Assembly (NCBI RefSeq): GCF_011927665.1
Contig: NZ_JAATJA010000001.1
Location: 415,019 to 479,018, forward strand
DNA from: Desulfobaculum xiamenense
GTDB taxonomy: Bacteria; Desulfobacterota; Desulfovibrionia; Desulfovibrionales; Desulfovibrionaceae
Direction of reading: 5' to 3'
Length of the DNA stretch: 64,000 nucleotides
Part shown: positions 9,339 through 18,670 of the stretch, in pieces
Position numbering within the stretch: position 1 is the first letter of the stretch
Layout: every line of letters begins with the position of its first letter
Translations under genes and position numbers: made by a program
The notes under the pieces: generated by a model
Told to the model about the DNA's origin: nothing
The model's database searches: none
The model's input: the letters and a program-made list of their open reading frames with translations, nothing else

Positions 9339-10703
9339 TCAGATGAAGAGCATGTCGATGTCGAACGTGATTTCCTTCTTCTCTTCTCTGTAGTGGGCCA
9401 TCTGCCTCTCCTGCGCCGCGAGGAGAATCTTGCCGAGGTGTTCTTCCTGTTCGGTGGTCAGTTGGTCGAGTGTGCAGCCGACCTTTTCTTCATCGATGCG
9501 GCTGACCGTTGACGAAAGTCCCTTGAGTTCCGGCTTTACGCCGTCCTCGGTGAGCTTGAGGATGTGCAGGCCGAAGCTTTGGCCGACCTCAAAGGTCTTC
9601 TCCTGCGGGGAGAAGGCCACGGAGTGCAGGCTTAACTCCACGATGGCGAAATGCTCGTCGTATCCGTTTGGGGCGACCAGCAGGTCTGGCACCCAGAAGC
9701 GTACGGCTTCGCGCTTTTCTTCCTTTTCCGCCTTTTTCGCCTTGGCCTTTTCGTTTTCGTCGGATTTCGTCCATGACTCTCCGGTCACGGCCTTCCAGAG
9801 TTTCCTCGCTTCGCCGAGGTCGTCGCTAATGGCGAGGGCCGCCTTGAGCTTGTCCTTTGCTGCGTCGGGCTTGCCTAGCCGGATGAGCGCCTGTGCGCCG
9901 CCGAGGAAATGGGCGGCGTTGTCCGGCTCCACAACACCCGCGCGTTCGAACAGGTGAGCCGCCTTTTCGAAATCCTCCTTTTCCGCGAGGGCCTTGGCCG
10001 ATTCCGAATAGGGGTTGGGGGCTGTCGCGTCGTGGCGCTTGTGCTCCAGAAACACCTTGTCGGCCTCGGCGTACTCGCCGTTGGCCACTTGCGCCTTGCC
10101 TGCCGCCAGCATGAACTGCGAGAAGCGGGGGATGTCCTTTCGCGCCTTGAAGGCGTACGCCAAGCCCCGCAACGCCTCTGCATTGTGCGGGTTCTGCTTC
10201 ACGGCCTTCGTGAAGAGCGCGATGGCCTTCTCTTCGTCGAAATCGTCAAGACAGCGGAACCCCGCCTCGACGAGGTCGCGGTCTGCCCCCTTCTTCTGCT
10301 TGTCCTGCGCCGGTGTGGCGGATTTGATCAGCGCCTTGTCCAGCGCGGCGAGCATGGTCTCCTCTGTGAACGGCTTGACCAGAAAGCCCGAAGCCCCGGC
10401 TCGCGCGGCGGCGACGATGATCGCCTGCTCCTTCTTGGCGGACATGATGACGAAGGGCAGGGCGTGGAAGCGTGGCGTGGCGCGGAGTTTTTGAAGCAGG
10501 GCGATGCCGCTGTGCTTGCCCACAACGAGGTCGCACAGGACGAGGTAGCGTTTATCCTCGCCAAGCAGGCGTAGCGCATCGGGCACGGAGTCAGTCACGG
10601 CCGCCCCGGCGAAGCCGCCTTTGTTCAGATATGTGGCCAGAATCTTCCTGAGCGACGGATTCGTTTCCAGTGCCAGAACGAAAAATTCCTTTCGGGCGGT
10701 CAT
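9339..10703 (-). CDS. Response regulator receiver with TPR repeats and PilZ-like C-terminus
   Basis: The 454-residue protein has a REC domain at residues 1-125 with the phospho-acceptor Asp58 (VLCDLV) and Lys110 (FLVKPF). About residues 145-300 are TPR-like helical repeats. A charged Lys/Glu-rich linker lies near 315-335. A C-terminal domain (about 335-440) has strands resembling a degenerate PilZ fold. There is no DNA-binding output, so phosphorylation probably controls protein contacts. The start ATG has GAGG six bases upstream. It lies 28 bases downstream of the lysozyme-like gene and is probably co-transcribed with it. Its kinase is not adjacent. Confidence 0.8.
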   Translation of the reverse strand: MTARKEFFVLALETNPSLRKILATYLNKGGFAGAAVTDSVPDALRLLGEDKRYLVLCDLVVGKHSGIALLQKLRATPRFHALPFVIMSAKKEQAIIVAAARAGASGFLVKPFTEETMLAALDKALIKSATPAQDKQKKGADRDLVEAGFRCLDDFDEEKAIALFTKAVKQNPHNAEALRGLAYAFKARKDIPRFSQFMLAAGKAQVANGEYAEADKVFLEHKRHDATAPNPYSESAKALAEKEDFEKAAHLFERAGVVEPDNAAHFLGGAQALIRLGKPDAAKDKLKAALAISDDLGEARKLWKAVTGESWTKSDENEKAKAKKAEKEEKREAVRFWVPDLLVAPNGYDEHFAIVELSLHSVAFSPQEKTFEVGQSFGLHILKLTEDGVKPELKGLSSTVSRIDEEKVGCTLDQLTTEQEEHLGKILLAAQERQMAHYREEKKEITFDIDMLFI

Positions 10704-10731
10704 TGCATCCTCTGATGGTGGCGGCTCATAG

Positions 10732-12258
10732 CTAGATGACCCCATTGCCGCCGGTGGGGTGGGTGAGCATGGTGTTGAGGACTGGCTTCTGCAAGCGGGA
10801 CAGGGCTATGGTCCGTTCCTGACGCAGGCGCTGGATGAGCGGGCGAAGCTGCTCCGGGTGGCATTTGTTGCGCACTCGGGCCTCGCGCTCGCGGAATATC
10901 TCCACGACCAGCGCTCGGTGGTATTCCGATGCCGGGCGCATTCTGGCGCGCTGTTCGGCGCGCTCGAAGATGCCGGCGCTGCCGAGGGGGCCGTGCTGCA
11001 CGGCGGTGCTCCACAGCACCTCGCGCAGGACCACGGGGTGGGCGTCGAGGTCTATGCCCGTGCGCGAGCGGATTTCGCGAAGCGTCGGCGAGTAGTAGGT
11101 ATTGTGGACGAAGTCGTCCTGCAGGCGTTCGAAGAGGCGGGGAAATTCGCCCGCAATTCTGCGCCATTCGTCCGGCATGACGCCATCGGTGGTGCCGGTG
11201 TTGGCCGGGCCGCATCGCTTCAGCCGCCGCGCCAGCGAAGGCGCGCGCGTGTCGAGATAGCTCACGAAGCGGCGCATGGTGCCCTTGCGCGAGGACATCT
11301 GGTACTTGCCGTAGGACGTGCCGCCCTTGTGGTCGTAGCCGATGGCGTACACGCCGCGAACGCCGGATTCGAACATGGCGCACAGCCCGCCAAGCGAGCG
11401 GCGATGCGCGATCTTCTCGCGGATTCTGTCCAGCCGCGTCACAGGTGGGGCAATGGCCGTCTCGGCCGTGTTCTCCAGCGCGGCCAGTGGCGGCATCTGC
11501 GTCTCGACCATGGCGAACAGCCGCCGCAGCTTTTCGGGGTTGCTCGCGATTTCGAGGAAGCGCTCCTTGTCCAGCGGATGGAAAGCGTCCTTGTCCACGG
11601 GCAGGCGCACGATGTGCCGCGAGACGCTGCCGTGGGCCACGCGGGCCGAGCGCGGAAGCGCCGGAAGCATGCGCGATGTGGTGCACAGCAGCGGATGCGG
11701 GGAGTTCGAGAGCATGGCCAGACACGGTTCCGCGTCGTCAGTTTCCCATGGCACGGGAAATTCGAGGGGCAGGCGGGTCGTGAAGTGTTCCGGGCCGGGC
11801 AGCGGATCGAGGGCGGCCGGATAGACCGCGCCGATCAGGTCGCGCATGGCTTCGGCCTCGGGGCTGACGTCGTGCGCGGCGATGCGGGCCGGAAGGTTCG
11901 GGGCCGGGGCGAGTGAAGCGATCAGCGCGTATTCGAGGGAAAAGACGCCAAGGACATAGCCGAGGATGACGGCAGGGTAGAGAACTCCCTTGCCATGTAT
12001 GGTGCCGTTCATGACTGCCCGGATGGGCGAGACGAAGGCGCTGGCCGTCCCGCGCAGGGCGCTGCGCGCGGCGTCCGCGATCAGGCCGGTCATGCCGCGT
12101 TGGCGCAAAAGGCGCACCACGGCGGCGGATTCCTCTTCGGAGAGTGGGCGAAGGATGCAACGGACGAATCGCCCTGACGCGCATGCGACATGGCGTGCGC
12201 ACGCGACAAGGCGCGTCCGGGTGGTACTGGACGGGAAATGTGTCTGCATCATGCCCAT
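10732..12258 (-). CDS. Membrane protein with lysozyme/transglycosylase-like domain
   Basis: The 508-residue protein has a basic N-terminus, a hydrophobic segment at about residues 90-117, and a linker of mixed composition. A domain at about 285-480 contains FESG with Glu297 followed by SYGKYQMSS (from 315). An acidic residue followed by YGxYQ is typical of lysozyme-fold muramidases and of phage or VgrG-linked peptidoglycan hydrolases. No phage or type VI genes are nearby. If active it would act on peptidoglycan in the periplasm. The start is uncertain because MGMM offers two ATGs and the Shine-Dalgarno is weak. Enzymatic assignment is inference from motif shape. Confidence 0.6.
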   Translation of the reverse strand: MGMMQTHFPSSTTRTRLVACARHVACASGRFVRCILRPLSEEESAAVVRLLRQRGMTGLIADAARSALRGTASAFVSPIRAVMNGTIHGKGVLYPAVILGYVLGVFSLEYALIASLAPAPNLPARIAAHDVSPEAEAMRDLIGAVYPAALDPLPGPEHFTTRLPLEFPVPWETDDAEPCLAMLSNSPHPLLCTTSRMLPALPRSARVAHGSVSRHIVRLPVDKDAFHPLDKERFLEIASNPEKLRRLFAMVETQMPPLAALENTAETAIAPPVTRLDRIREKIAHRRSLGGLCAMFESGVRGVYAIGYDHKGGTSYGKYQMSSRKGTMRRFVSYLDTRAPSLARRLKRCGPANTGTTDGVMPDEWRRIAGEFPRLFERLQDDFVHNTYYSPTLREIRSRTGIDLDAHPVVLREVLWSTAVQHGPLGSAGIFERAEQRARMRPASEYHRALVVEIFREREARVRNKCHPEQLRPLIQRLRQERTIALSRLQKPVLNTMLTHPTGGNGVI

Positions 12259-12393
12259 TTATCGTCACTTTCCCCGAAACGTTAAGGGCCGGAAGCAGAA
12301 GGCCTCACCGAAATGTCCGGTTCGACCTCAATTCTTCAATGGTGCACCAACGGCGGGGCTTCTGTCGAGAAGCTCGCCGAAGCATGTGCGCGG

Positions 12394-13218
12394 CTAGAAT
12401 TCGAGCCGCAGGCCGCTGCCAGCGGCGTGGACGCGTCCGGGCAGCAGCTCGGAAAGTCCCTTGAGTCCCCTTTCGCCTGAGCAGTGGGCGGGGTAGACAT
12501 GCTCCACGTGGAAGGCCTCCAGCGCGTTTGCGGATTCGCGGATGGCGTCCTGCGTGGCGTCCATGAGGTGCGTGCCGCCGACGACCGTATGCAGGCGGTC
12601 GATGCCGCGCGTTTCGCGAAGATGATTCAGCGTGTTCGCGACGCCGCTGTGGCAGCAGCCCAGCAGCAGCACCATGCCGCTTGCCGTGTCGAGAACGAGA
12701 CAGGCGTCATCGGGCACGTGGTCCTGCTCCTTTCCCTGCGGGTCGCGGTAGAAGCCGTCGATGGCCTCGAACAATCCGGGAGTGCGGACGATGTCGGTGA
12801 TGGCCGTTAGTCCGTGGTCCAGCGTTTGGCCGTCGGTCAGGCTGCGCATGTCCGGGGTGGGGGTGCCAGCGGGGAGTTCGGGAATGCCGATGAAGCGCGG
12901 AGCCTTGCCCTCTTCGAGGTCGTAGCGGTCGCGGCGGTATTCTGGATGGGCGTGGATGGGCGCGGTGAAGCCGTAGCGGAGCAGAGGGGCGATGCCCCCC
13001 GCGTGGTCCCAGTGACCGTGGGAGAGTGCCATGCCCGTGGCCCGGACCGGATTCACGCCCATGATTGCGGCATTGTCCAGAAAAGCGCTGGTCGCGCCGG
13101 AATCCCACAGCCACAGGTTGCCGTTGGCGAGGCCCACGGCACAGGAAAAGCCGTGTTCGTGCTTCAGAGTGGGATTAAGCGAGGTGTTGTCTACGAGAAT
13201 GGAGATGGAGATGCTCAT
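12394..13218 (-). CDS. MBL-fold metallo-hydrolase (RFAP synthase/dihydropterin-like family)
   Basis: The 274-residue metallo-beta-lactamase fold protein has the metal motif SHGHWDHAGG, a DSG region before it, and a conserved CCHSG with a later PAHCSG. These are typical of the family annotated as 7,8-dihydropterin-6-methyl-4-(beta-D-ribofuranosyl)-aminobenzene-phosphate synthase-like, many members of which have unknown substrates. The ATG at 13218 overlaps the cimA stop (ATGA) and has GGAG five bases upstream, so translation is coupled to cimA. Its link with citramalate synthesis is unexplained. Confidence 0.8.
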   Translation of the reverse strand: MSISISILVDNTSLNPTLKHEHGFSCAVGLANGNLWLWDSGATSAFLDNAAIMGVNPVRATGMALSHGHWDHAGGIAPLLRYGFTAPIHAHPEYRRDRYDLEEGKAPRFIGIPELPAGTPTPDMRSLTDGQTLDHGLTAITDIVRTPGLFEAIDGFYRDPQGKEQDHVPDDACLVLDTASGMVLLLGCCHSGVANTLNHLRETRGIDRLHTVVGGTHLMDATQDAIRESANALEAFHVEHVYPAHCSGERGLKGLSELLPGRVHAAGSGLRLEF

Positions 13219-14852
13219 TTCGGCTCCGACTGCGGAAAGTGCTTGCCCCCCACGGGGAATTTCTTGGGATCGTCCTTGAAGAGCTTGTAGTTGATGGAGT
13301 CCACGAGGGCCTGCCAACTGGCGTGGATGACGTCGTAATGCACGCCAACGGTGGTCCAGCGGTCCGTGGCGTCGGCGGATTCGATGAGAACGCGCACGAC
13401 GGAGGCCGTGCCGCCGGAGTCGCGCATGACGCCGTGCAGCACGCGGACCTTGAAGTCTTCCAGTCGCATCTCACCAAGGGTGGGGTAGAACGGCGTGAGC
13501 GCCTTGCGCAGGGCGACGTCGAGAGCGTTGACCTGGCCCTGACCCGTGGCCGCCGTGTGCTCCACCATTCCACCGACCTTCAGCATGACTGTGGCCTCGG
13601 CGTATGGCTCGGTGAAGCCTTCGCGCATGGAATCGACCACGTTGAAGTTGATGAGGTGGAAATAGCGCTTGGACCAGCCCATGGCCTTGAAAAACATGAG
13701 TTCGAAAGAGGCCTCGGCCGTGGAGTATTCGTAGCCCTGACTTTCGCGCGTTTTGACCTCGTCGAGCAGGTCGAGGACGGCGGAGTCGTTCTTATCCAGC
13801 GCATAGCCGTACTTCTTGGCCATGAACAGGATGTTGCTGCGGCCGGAGAGGTCAGAAAGCAGCACGCGCTGCTCGTTGCCGACGAGTTCCGGTCGGACGT
13901 GCTCGTAGGTCTCGGGATTGCGCAGCACGGCGCTGACGTGCACGCCGCCCTTATGCGCGAAGGCGGATTTGCCCACGTAGGGCTGGCGCATGAAGGGCCG
14001 CAGGTTGCAGAGTTCCGAGACGAATTGGCTGGTGGACGTGAGCAGCTTGAGTCTGCCCTCGGGCAGGCAGCGGAAGCGCCCCCCGCTTTTCAGCTCCAGA
14101 TTGGGGATGATGGAGCAGAGGTTGGCGTTGCCGCAGCGTTCGCCGAAGCCGTTGATGGTGCCCTGCACCTGCACCGCGCCTGCGAAGACCGCTTCCACGG
14201 CGTTGGCCACGGCGGTTTCGGAGTCGTTGTGCGTGTGGATGCCGAGCTGTGCCTCGGGCAGCGCCGCGCGCACCGTCTGCACGATCTCGCGGACCTCGAA
14301 GGGCAGCGAGCCGCCGTTGGTGTCGCACAGCACAAGGACCTTCGCCCCGGCCTCGTGGGCGTGGCGCAGGCAGGCAAGCGCGTAGTCCGGGTTCTTTCGG
14401 TAGCCATCGAAGAAGTGTTCGGCGTCGAAGAAGACCTCGGGCGCGTGGGCGCACATGTGGGAGATGGAATCGGAGATGATGTCGAGGTTGCGCTCCAGAC
14501 TGACGCGCAAGGCCTCGGTGACGTGCAGATCCCACGTCTTGCCGAAGAGGGTGACGGCGTCCGGTTCGGCCTCGACGAGGGCGCGGAGGTTCGCATCATC
14601 CGCGGCGCGGCCTTTGGGATTGCATGTGCTTCCAAAGGCCGCGATCCGCGAATGCGAAAGGTCGTATTGCCTGATCTCCTGAAAGAAGGAGCGGTCCGTT
14701 TCGTTGGAACCGGGCCAACCGCCTTCGATGTAATCTACGCCCAGCGCGTCGAGCTTTCCGGCGATGCGGATCTTGTCTGCGGTGGAGAGGCTGATTTCCT
14801 CGGCCTGGGTCCCGTCTCTTAGCGTGGTGTCGTAGATGGAGATTTGTTTCAT
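13215..14852 (-). CDS. cimA: (R)-citramalate synthase
   Basis: CimA condenses pyruvate and acetyl-CoA to citramalate, the first step of threonine-independent isoleucine synthesis. The 545-residue protein has the DTTLRDGTQ catalytic motif at residues 8-16, the GGWPGSNETD loop, HTHND metal ligands and a C-terminal LeuA-type regulatory dimer domain from about 400. These features fit the long CimA subfamily (TIGR00977-like) rather than 2-isopropylmalate synthase or homocitrate synthase. It starts four bases after the lysC stop with a poor Shine-Dalgarno, so coupling is likely. Isoleucine feedback through the C-terminal domain is expected from the family. Confidence 0.92.
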   Translation of the reverse strand: MKQISIYDTTLRDGTQAEEISLSTADKIRIAGKLDALGVDYIEGGWPGSNETDRSFFQEIRQYDLSHSRIAAFGSTCNPKGRAADDANLRALVEAEPDAVTLFGKTWDLHVTEALRVSLERNLDIISDSISHMCAHAPEVFFDAEHFFDGYRKNPDYALACLRHAHEAGAKVLVLCDTNGGSLPFEVREIVQTVRAALPEAQLGIHTHNDSETAVANAVEAVFAGAVQVQGTINGFGERCGNANLCSIIPNLELKSGGRFRCLPEGRLKLLTSTSQFVSELCNLRPFMRQPYVGKSAFAHKGGVHVSAVLRNPETYEHVRPELVGNEQRVLLSDLSGRSNILFMAKKYGYALDKNDSAVLDLLDEVKTRESQGYEYSTAEASFELMFFKAMGWSKRYFHLINFNVVDSMREGFTEPYAEATVMLKVGGMVEHTAATGQGQVNALDVALRKALTPFYPTLGEMRLEDFKVRVLHGVMRDSGGTASVVRVLIESADATDRWTTVGVHYDVIHASWQALVDSINYKLFKDDPKKFPVGGKHFPQSEPK

Positions 14853-14856
14853 GGCA

Positions 14857-16089
14857 TCAACACTTCATCCTGTCTTTCTCCAGTTCGAAAGCTTCGTGCA
14901 GGGTGCGCACGGCCAACTCGGTGTATTTCTCCTCGATGAGGCAGGTGACCTTGATCTCGGAGGTGGAGATCATGAGGATGTTGATGCCCTCGTCCTTCAG
15001 GGCACGGAACATCCGGGAAGCGACGCCGGAGTGGCTGCGCATGCCCACGCCGATGACCGAGACCTTGGAGACCTGCTCGTCGTAGAGCACCTCGTTCGCA
15101 CCAAGGGTATCCTTGATGTCATTGATGATTTTCATCGTGAGGTCAAGGTCGGCACGGGGCACGGTGAAGGTCATGTCGGTCTTGTGACCGTCGCGGCTGG
15201 TATTCTGGATGATCATGTCCACGACGATGCCCGAGTCGGCAAGGGGGGTGAACAGCGAGGAGGCCACGCCGGGGCGGTCATAGACGTCGAGCAGCGTCAC
15301 GCGGGCCTGATCCTTATCATATGCGATGCCAGAAACCAGAACGGCTTCCATGCTTTGATCCTCCTGGGTTACGATCGTGCCGGGACAGTCGGAGAATGTG
15401 GAGCGCACGTGCACGGTCATATTGTATTTCTTTGCGAATTCAACGGACCTGATCTGGAGCACCTTGGCGCCCATGGATGCCATTTCGAGCATCTCGTCGT
15501 AGCTGATCTTGGGGATCTTGCGGGCGCGGGACTCGATGTTGGGGTCCGTGGTGTAGACGCCATCGACATCCGTATAGATTTCGCAGAAGTCGGCACCAAC
15601 GGCGACGGCCAGCGCCACCGCGGAGGTGTCGGAACCGCCGCGTCCCAGCGTGGTGATGCGCCTGTCCTCATCGCAGCCCTGAAAGCCCGCGATGACGAGG
15701 ACGTCATGGTCCTCAAGCAAGGCCTTCAGCTTGTCGCTGTTGATGTTCAGGATGCGTGCGCGGCCGTATTTCTTGTCGGTGGTGATTTCGGCCTGGAAGC
15801 CCAGAAGGGATCGGGCGTGGATGCCCGCGTCCTTCAGCAGCATGGTGAAAAGGGAAACCGAGACCTGCTCGCCCGTGGAAACGAGGGAGTCCATCTCGGC
15901 GGCGTCGGGGGTCGAGGACCATTCCCTTGCCAGAGCAAGGAGGCGGTTGGTCTCTCCGGACATGGCAGAGAGCACAACGACGACCTTGTGTCCATCGGCG
16001 AGGGCTTGCTCGACCTTGCTCTGCACTTTGCGCATGCAGTCGAGATTGGCGACGGACGTGCCGCCGAACTTCTGAACAATGATGCCCAT
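14857..16089 (-). CDS. lysC: Aspartate kinase
   Basis: Aspartokinase phosphorylates aspartate, the entry to lysine, threonine, methionine and diaminopimelate. The 410-residue length suits the monofunctional bacterial type. KFGGTS (residues 7-12) and the FQGCDEDRRITTLGRGGSDTS region form the kinase core. Two ACT domains at the C-terminus (from about 265) are expected to bind lysine and/or threonine. The start MGIIVQKFGG has GAGGAG ten bases upstream. It sits between tsaE and cimA in the same run, and I see no lysine riboswitch in the 70-base gap. Confidence 0.96.
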   Translation of the reverse strand: MGIIVQKFGGTSVANLDCMRKVQSKVEQALADGHKVVVVLSAMSGETNRLLALAREWSSTPDAAEMDSLVSTGEQVSVSLFTMLLKDAGIHARSLLGFQAEITTDKKYGRARILNINSDKLKALLEDHDVLVIAGFQGCDEDRRITTLGRGGSDTSAVALAVAVGADFCEIYTDVDGVYTTDPNIESRARKIPKISYDEMLEMASMGAKVLQIRSVEFAKKYNMTVHVRSTFSDCPGTIVTQEDQSMEAVLVSGIAYDKDQARVTLLDVYDRPGVASSLFTPLADSGIVVDMIIQNTSRDGHKTDMTFTVPRADLDLTMKIINDIKDTLGANEVLYDEQVSKVSVIGVGMRSHSGVASRMFRALKDEGINILMISTSEIKVTCLIEEKYTELAVRTLHEAFELEKDRMKC

Positions 16090-16159
16090 CGAAGCTTCGC
16101 TCCTCACGAAATGTTGGGGTGTATCCGGGCGCGCCCGCAATGATTGCCAGTGCGTAGAC

Positions 16160-16645
16160 CTAGAATGCGGCGCGAAGGGTTTTAATGGCGTTCTTTCCGG
16201 TTGCAGTCAACTCGATTGTGCGTCCCGCCGTTGCCGGACGCCATTCGAGCAGTAGAAAATCGTCGGGCCAGAAGCTCTTGTCGAGGTACTGCACCCACTC
16301 CACGATGACGAGGGTGTCGTCGTCCTGGAGAAATTCGAGCAGGGACTCGTCCGGTTCCTGATATTCCAGACGATAGAGGTCGAAATGGGCGGCCTCCGGC
16401 GTGGTGGGGTAGAGATTCATGATGTTGAAACTCGGGCTGGATACGCGCGCGTCCGCCCCGCCGGGCAGCGCGGCGGCCAGCCCTCTCACCAGAGTGGTCT
16501 TTCCCGCGCCGAGGTCGCCGTTTAGAAGAATGTTGATGCCCACCCCGATTTCCGCCACGGCTCGCGCAAGGCGTTGGCCCAGCGCGAGCGTGGCGGCTTC
16601 GTCGTCAAGGTGAAGTTCCAGACGGAAGGATTCCGGTTCGGTCAC
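16160..16645 (-). CDS. tsaE: tRNA threonylcarbamoyladenosine biosynthesis ATPase TsaE
   Basis: TsaE is the ATPase that, with TsaB and TsaD, makes t6A at position 37 of ANN-decoding tRNAs. The 161-residue protein has Walker A NGDLGAGKTTLVRG (about 42-55), SSPSFNIMNLY and the Walker B-like VIVEWVQY. These are diagnostic. It starts six bases after the CBS gene stop, so they are one transcript. The tsaB and tsaD genes are not here. Confidence 0.93.
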   Translation of the reverse strand: MTEPESFRLELHLDDEAATLALGQRLARAVAEIGVGINILLNGDLGAGKTTLVRGLAAALPGGADARVSSPSFNIMNLYPTTPEAAHFDLYRLEYQEPDESLLEFLQDDDTLVIVEWVQYLDKSFWPDDFLLLEWRPATAGRTIELTATGKNAIKTLRAAF

Positions 16646-16650
16646 GGGGG

Positions 16651-17106
16651 CTAGTCCTTGGGCAGCAGGGTGCGCAGGATGTCTTCCTTGCCGATGATGC
16701 CGACCAGATGGCCGTTCTCCACCACTGGCAGGGTGTGGAACTTGCGCTCCACGATCAGGGAGGCCACCTCGTCCAGCGGCGTCTCGGGCGAGACGGTGGC
16801 CGGATTGGGGGTCATGGCCTGCGCGACGGTCATGGCCGTCATCTTCTGCAATTCACGCTCGAAGTCCCGCGTGGAGGAAAAGGGAATCATGCCGTCCAGC
16901 AGGGTGAACACCGACGGCAGCTTGAGCTTCTTCTGCTGGGCGACGAGGTCGCTCTGGCAGAGGATGCCCACCACGCTGCCGCCCTCGTCCAGCACGGGAA
17001 TTCCGTTGATGCGCTTCTCAAGCATGGTCTGCGCGGCGGAAACGATGTCGTCGTCCGGGTAGAGGGTGATGGGGTTCGGAGTCATGATGTCCTTGGCCTT
17101 AAGCAT
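16651..17106 (-). CDS. Two-CBS-domain protein
   Basis: The 151-residue protein is made of two tandem CBS motifs, each opening with an MTPNP segment (IMTPNPITLYPDDD and AMTPNPATVSPETP). Each contains a G-I-P-V or T-L-P-V-V core. Such stand-alone pairs bind adenosyl ligands and regulate partners. The ATG overlaps the last 8 bases of nnr, so translation is coupled. The target is unknown; linkage to nnr and tsaE suggests a nucleotide-sensing role, which is inference. Confidence 0.88.
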   Translation of the reverse strand: MLKAKDIMTPNPITLYPDDDIVSAAQTMLEKRINGIPVLDEGGSVVGILCQSDLVAQQKKLKLPSVFTLLDGMIPFSSTRDFERELQKMTAMTVAQAMTPNPATVSPETPLDEVASLIVERKFHTLPVVENGHLVGIIGKEDILRTLLPKD

Positions 17107-18667
17107 CGACAGTCTCCTTCAGCGCCCGAGGCAGGGCGTGTGCGATTTCGCTGGCCGTGTTGCCCCGCGCGGGGAAGTCCGCAGAGAGCAGATCACCGGC
17201 GAGACCATGCCAGTAAACGCCAAGACAGGCCGCGTCCTCGGGTTCGAGTCCGCGGGCGAGCAGGCTGGCGATCAGTCCCGCCAGCACGTCGCCGGAACCG
17301 GCAACGGCCAGATTGGATACTGCAAAGGGAGAGACGAAGGCCCTGCTGTCCGGCAGGGCGATGACCGTGCCCGCGCCCTTCAGTACGGCGGTGCCGTCCA
17401 CTGCGGCGGCCAGCGCCTGTGCCGAGGCGAGACGGACAGACTGGATGTCCTCCCCGGTCTTCCCGAGCAGGCGTGCGGCCTCGCCGGGATGGGGAGTGAC
17501 GATCTTCGCGCACTGGAAGAGCTTGGCAAGCTCGGGCTTTTTGGCCAGCCAGAACAGGGCGTCCGCGTCGAGGACGACGGGGGGCAGATCCAGGCCCGCC
17601 AGTGCGGTGAGAAATTCGAGAACTCTTTCGTCGCGTCCCATGCCGGGGCCGACGAGCACTGCGGTGTAGCGCTCCATGTGCGGGGCCAGATCCTGCGCCA
17701 TGCCCTCGTTCCAGTTCGTGCCGCTGCCGAGGGGCAGGGTCATGATGTCCGGGTTGCAGGCCTTGACCTCGTGGGCGAGTCCTGCCGGGCAGCCCACTGT
17801 GACCATGCCCGCACCGGCGCGCAGCGCGCCAAGGGCGGCCAGATGCGGCGCACCGGTCAGGCCCGTGGAGCCGCCAAGGACGAGCACGTGCCCAGCGGTG
17901 CCCTTGTGCATCTCCGGATGCGGCGAGGGCAGCAGCTCCAGCACGCCGTCGGTGAGCATGGCCGAGGTGGCCGGGGTGGAGTGCTTGATGAATTCGGGAA
18001 TGCCGATGCCGCAGACGTGCACGTCTCCGGTGTATTCCGCCGCGCCGGGCATGGCGAGGCCGAGCTTGGCCGCCTCGAAGGTCACTGTGGTATCGGCCAT
18101 GATGGCCACGGGGCAGGGTTCGCCGGTCAGGCCGGACAGGCCGGAGGGAATGTCCAGCGCGAGGACGAAGGCCGAGCCGCTGAAGGCGTTCAGCTCCTCG
18201 ATCCATTCCTGCGCGTAGTCGCGCAGTGCGCCGGAAAGGCCGGTGCCGAACAGACCGTCCACCACGATGTCCGGCTCGCCGTATTCGTGGGTCAGTTCGA
18301 GGATGGAATGCCCCGGTGCGAGGTATTCGAGCAGGATGTCCATCTTTTGGGCAAGGCGCAGGTTGGCAGCGGCCGCGCCACGGTATTCCTTCTTGCGGGC
18401 GGTGTGGAGCACCAGCACCTGCGCGCCTGCGTTGGCGAGGTGGCGTGCCACGCAGAAGGCGTCGCCGCCGTTGTTGCCGGGACCGGCCACGACGAGGGCC
18501 GTAAGCCCGTCCACGGAGCCGATGGTTTCCTCAAGCACGCCGAACGCGCCGAGACCGGCGTTTTCCATGAGCACTTCCTGACGGAGGCCGAAATCCTCGA
18601 TGGTGGCGTGGTCCCACGTCGCCATTTCCTCGGGCGTGGGCAGCGGAACGGAATGGTACATTTCCAT
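17099..18667 (-). CDS. nnr: Bifunctional NAD(P)HX epimerase/ADP-dependent NAD(P)HX dehydratase
   Basis: Nnr repairs hydrated NADH and NADPH. The 522-residue fusion has an N-terminal epimerase domain (about 1-215) with AGPGNNGGDAFCVARHL and DIPSGLSG. A C-terminal ribokinase-like dehydratase domain (about 230-515) has LVLGGSTGLTGAP, PHPGEAARLLG and NLAVAGSGDVLAG. Both halves look complete. The gene lies three bases after acpS and overlaps the CBS gene, an arrangement that recurs next to tsaE in many bacteria. Confidence 0.95.
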   Translation of the reverse strand: MEMYHSVPLPTPEEMATWDHATIEDFGLRQEVLMENAGLGAFGVLEETIGSVDGLTALVVAGPGNNGGDAFCVARHLANAGAQVLVLHTARKKEYRGAAAANLRLAQKMDILLEYLAPGHSILELTHEYGEPDIVVDGLFGTGLSGALRDYAQEWIEELNAFSGSAFVLALDIPSGLSGLTGEPCPVAIMADTTVTFEAAKLGLAMPGAAEYTGDVHVCGIGIPEFIKHSTPATSAMLTDGVLELLPSPHPEMHKGTAGHVLVLGGSTGLTGAPHLAALGALRAGAGMVTVGCPAGLAHEVKACNPDIMTLPLGSGTNWNEGMAQDLAPHMERYTAVLVGPGMGRDERVLEFLTALAGLDLPPVVLDADALFWLAKKPELAKLFQCAKIVTPHPGEAARLLGKTGEDIQSVRLASAQALAAAVDGTAVLKGAGTVIALPDSRAFVSPFAVSNLAVAGSGDVLAGLIASLLARGLEPEDAACLGVYWHGLAGDLLSADFPARGNTASEIAHALPRALKETVDA

Positions 18668-18670
18668 ATG

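Noticed and set aside
16090-16159. Looked for a lysine riboswitch before lysC
   Set aside because: The gap is only 70 bases and shows no aptamer-like structure; lysC appears to be inside an operon.
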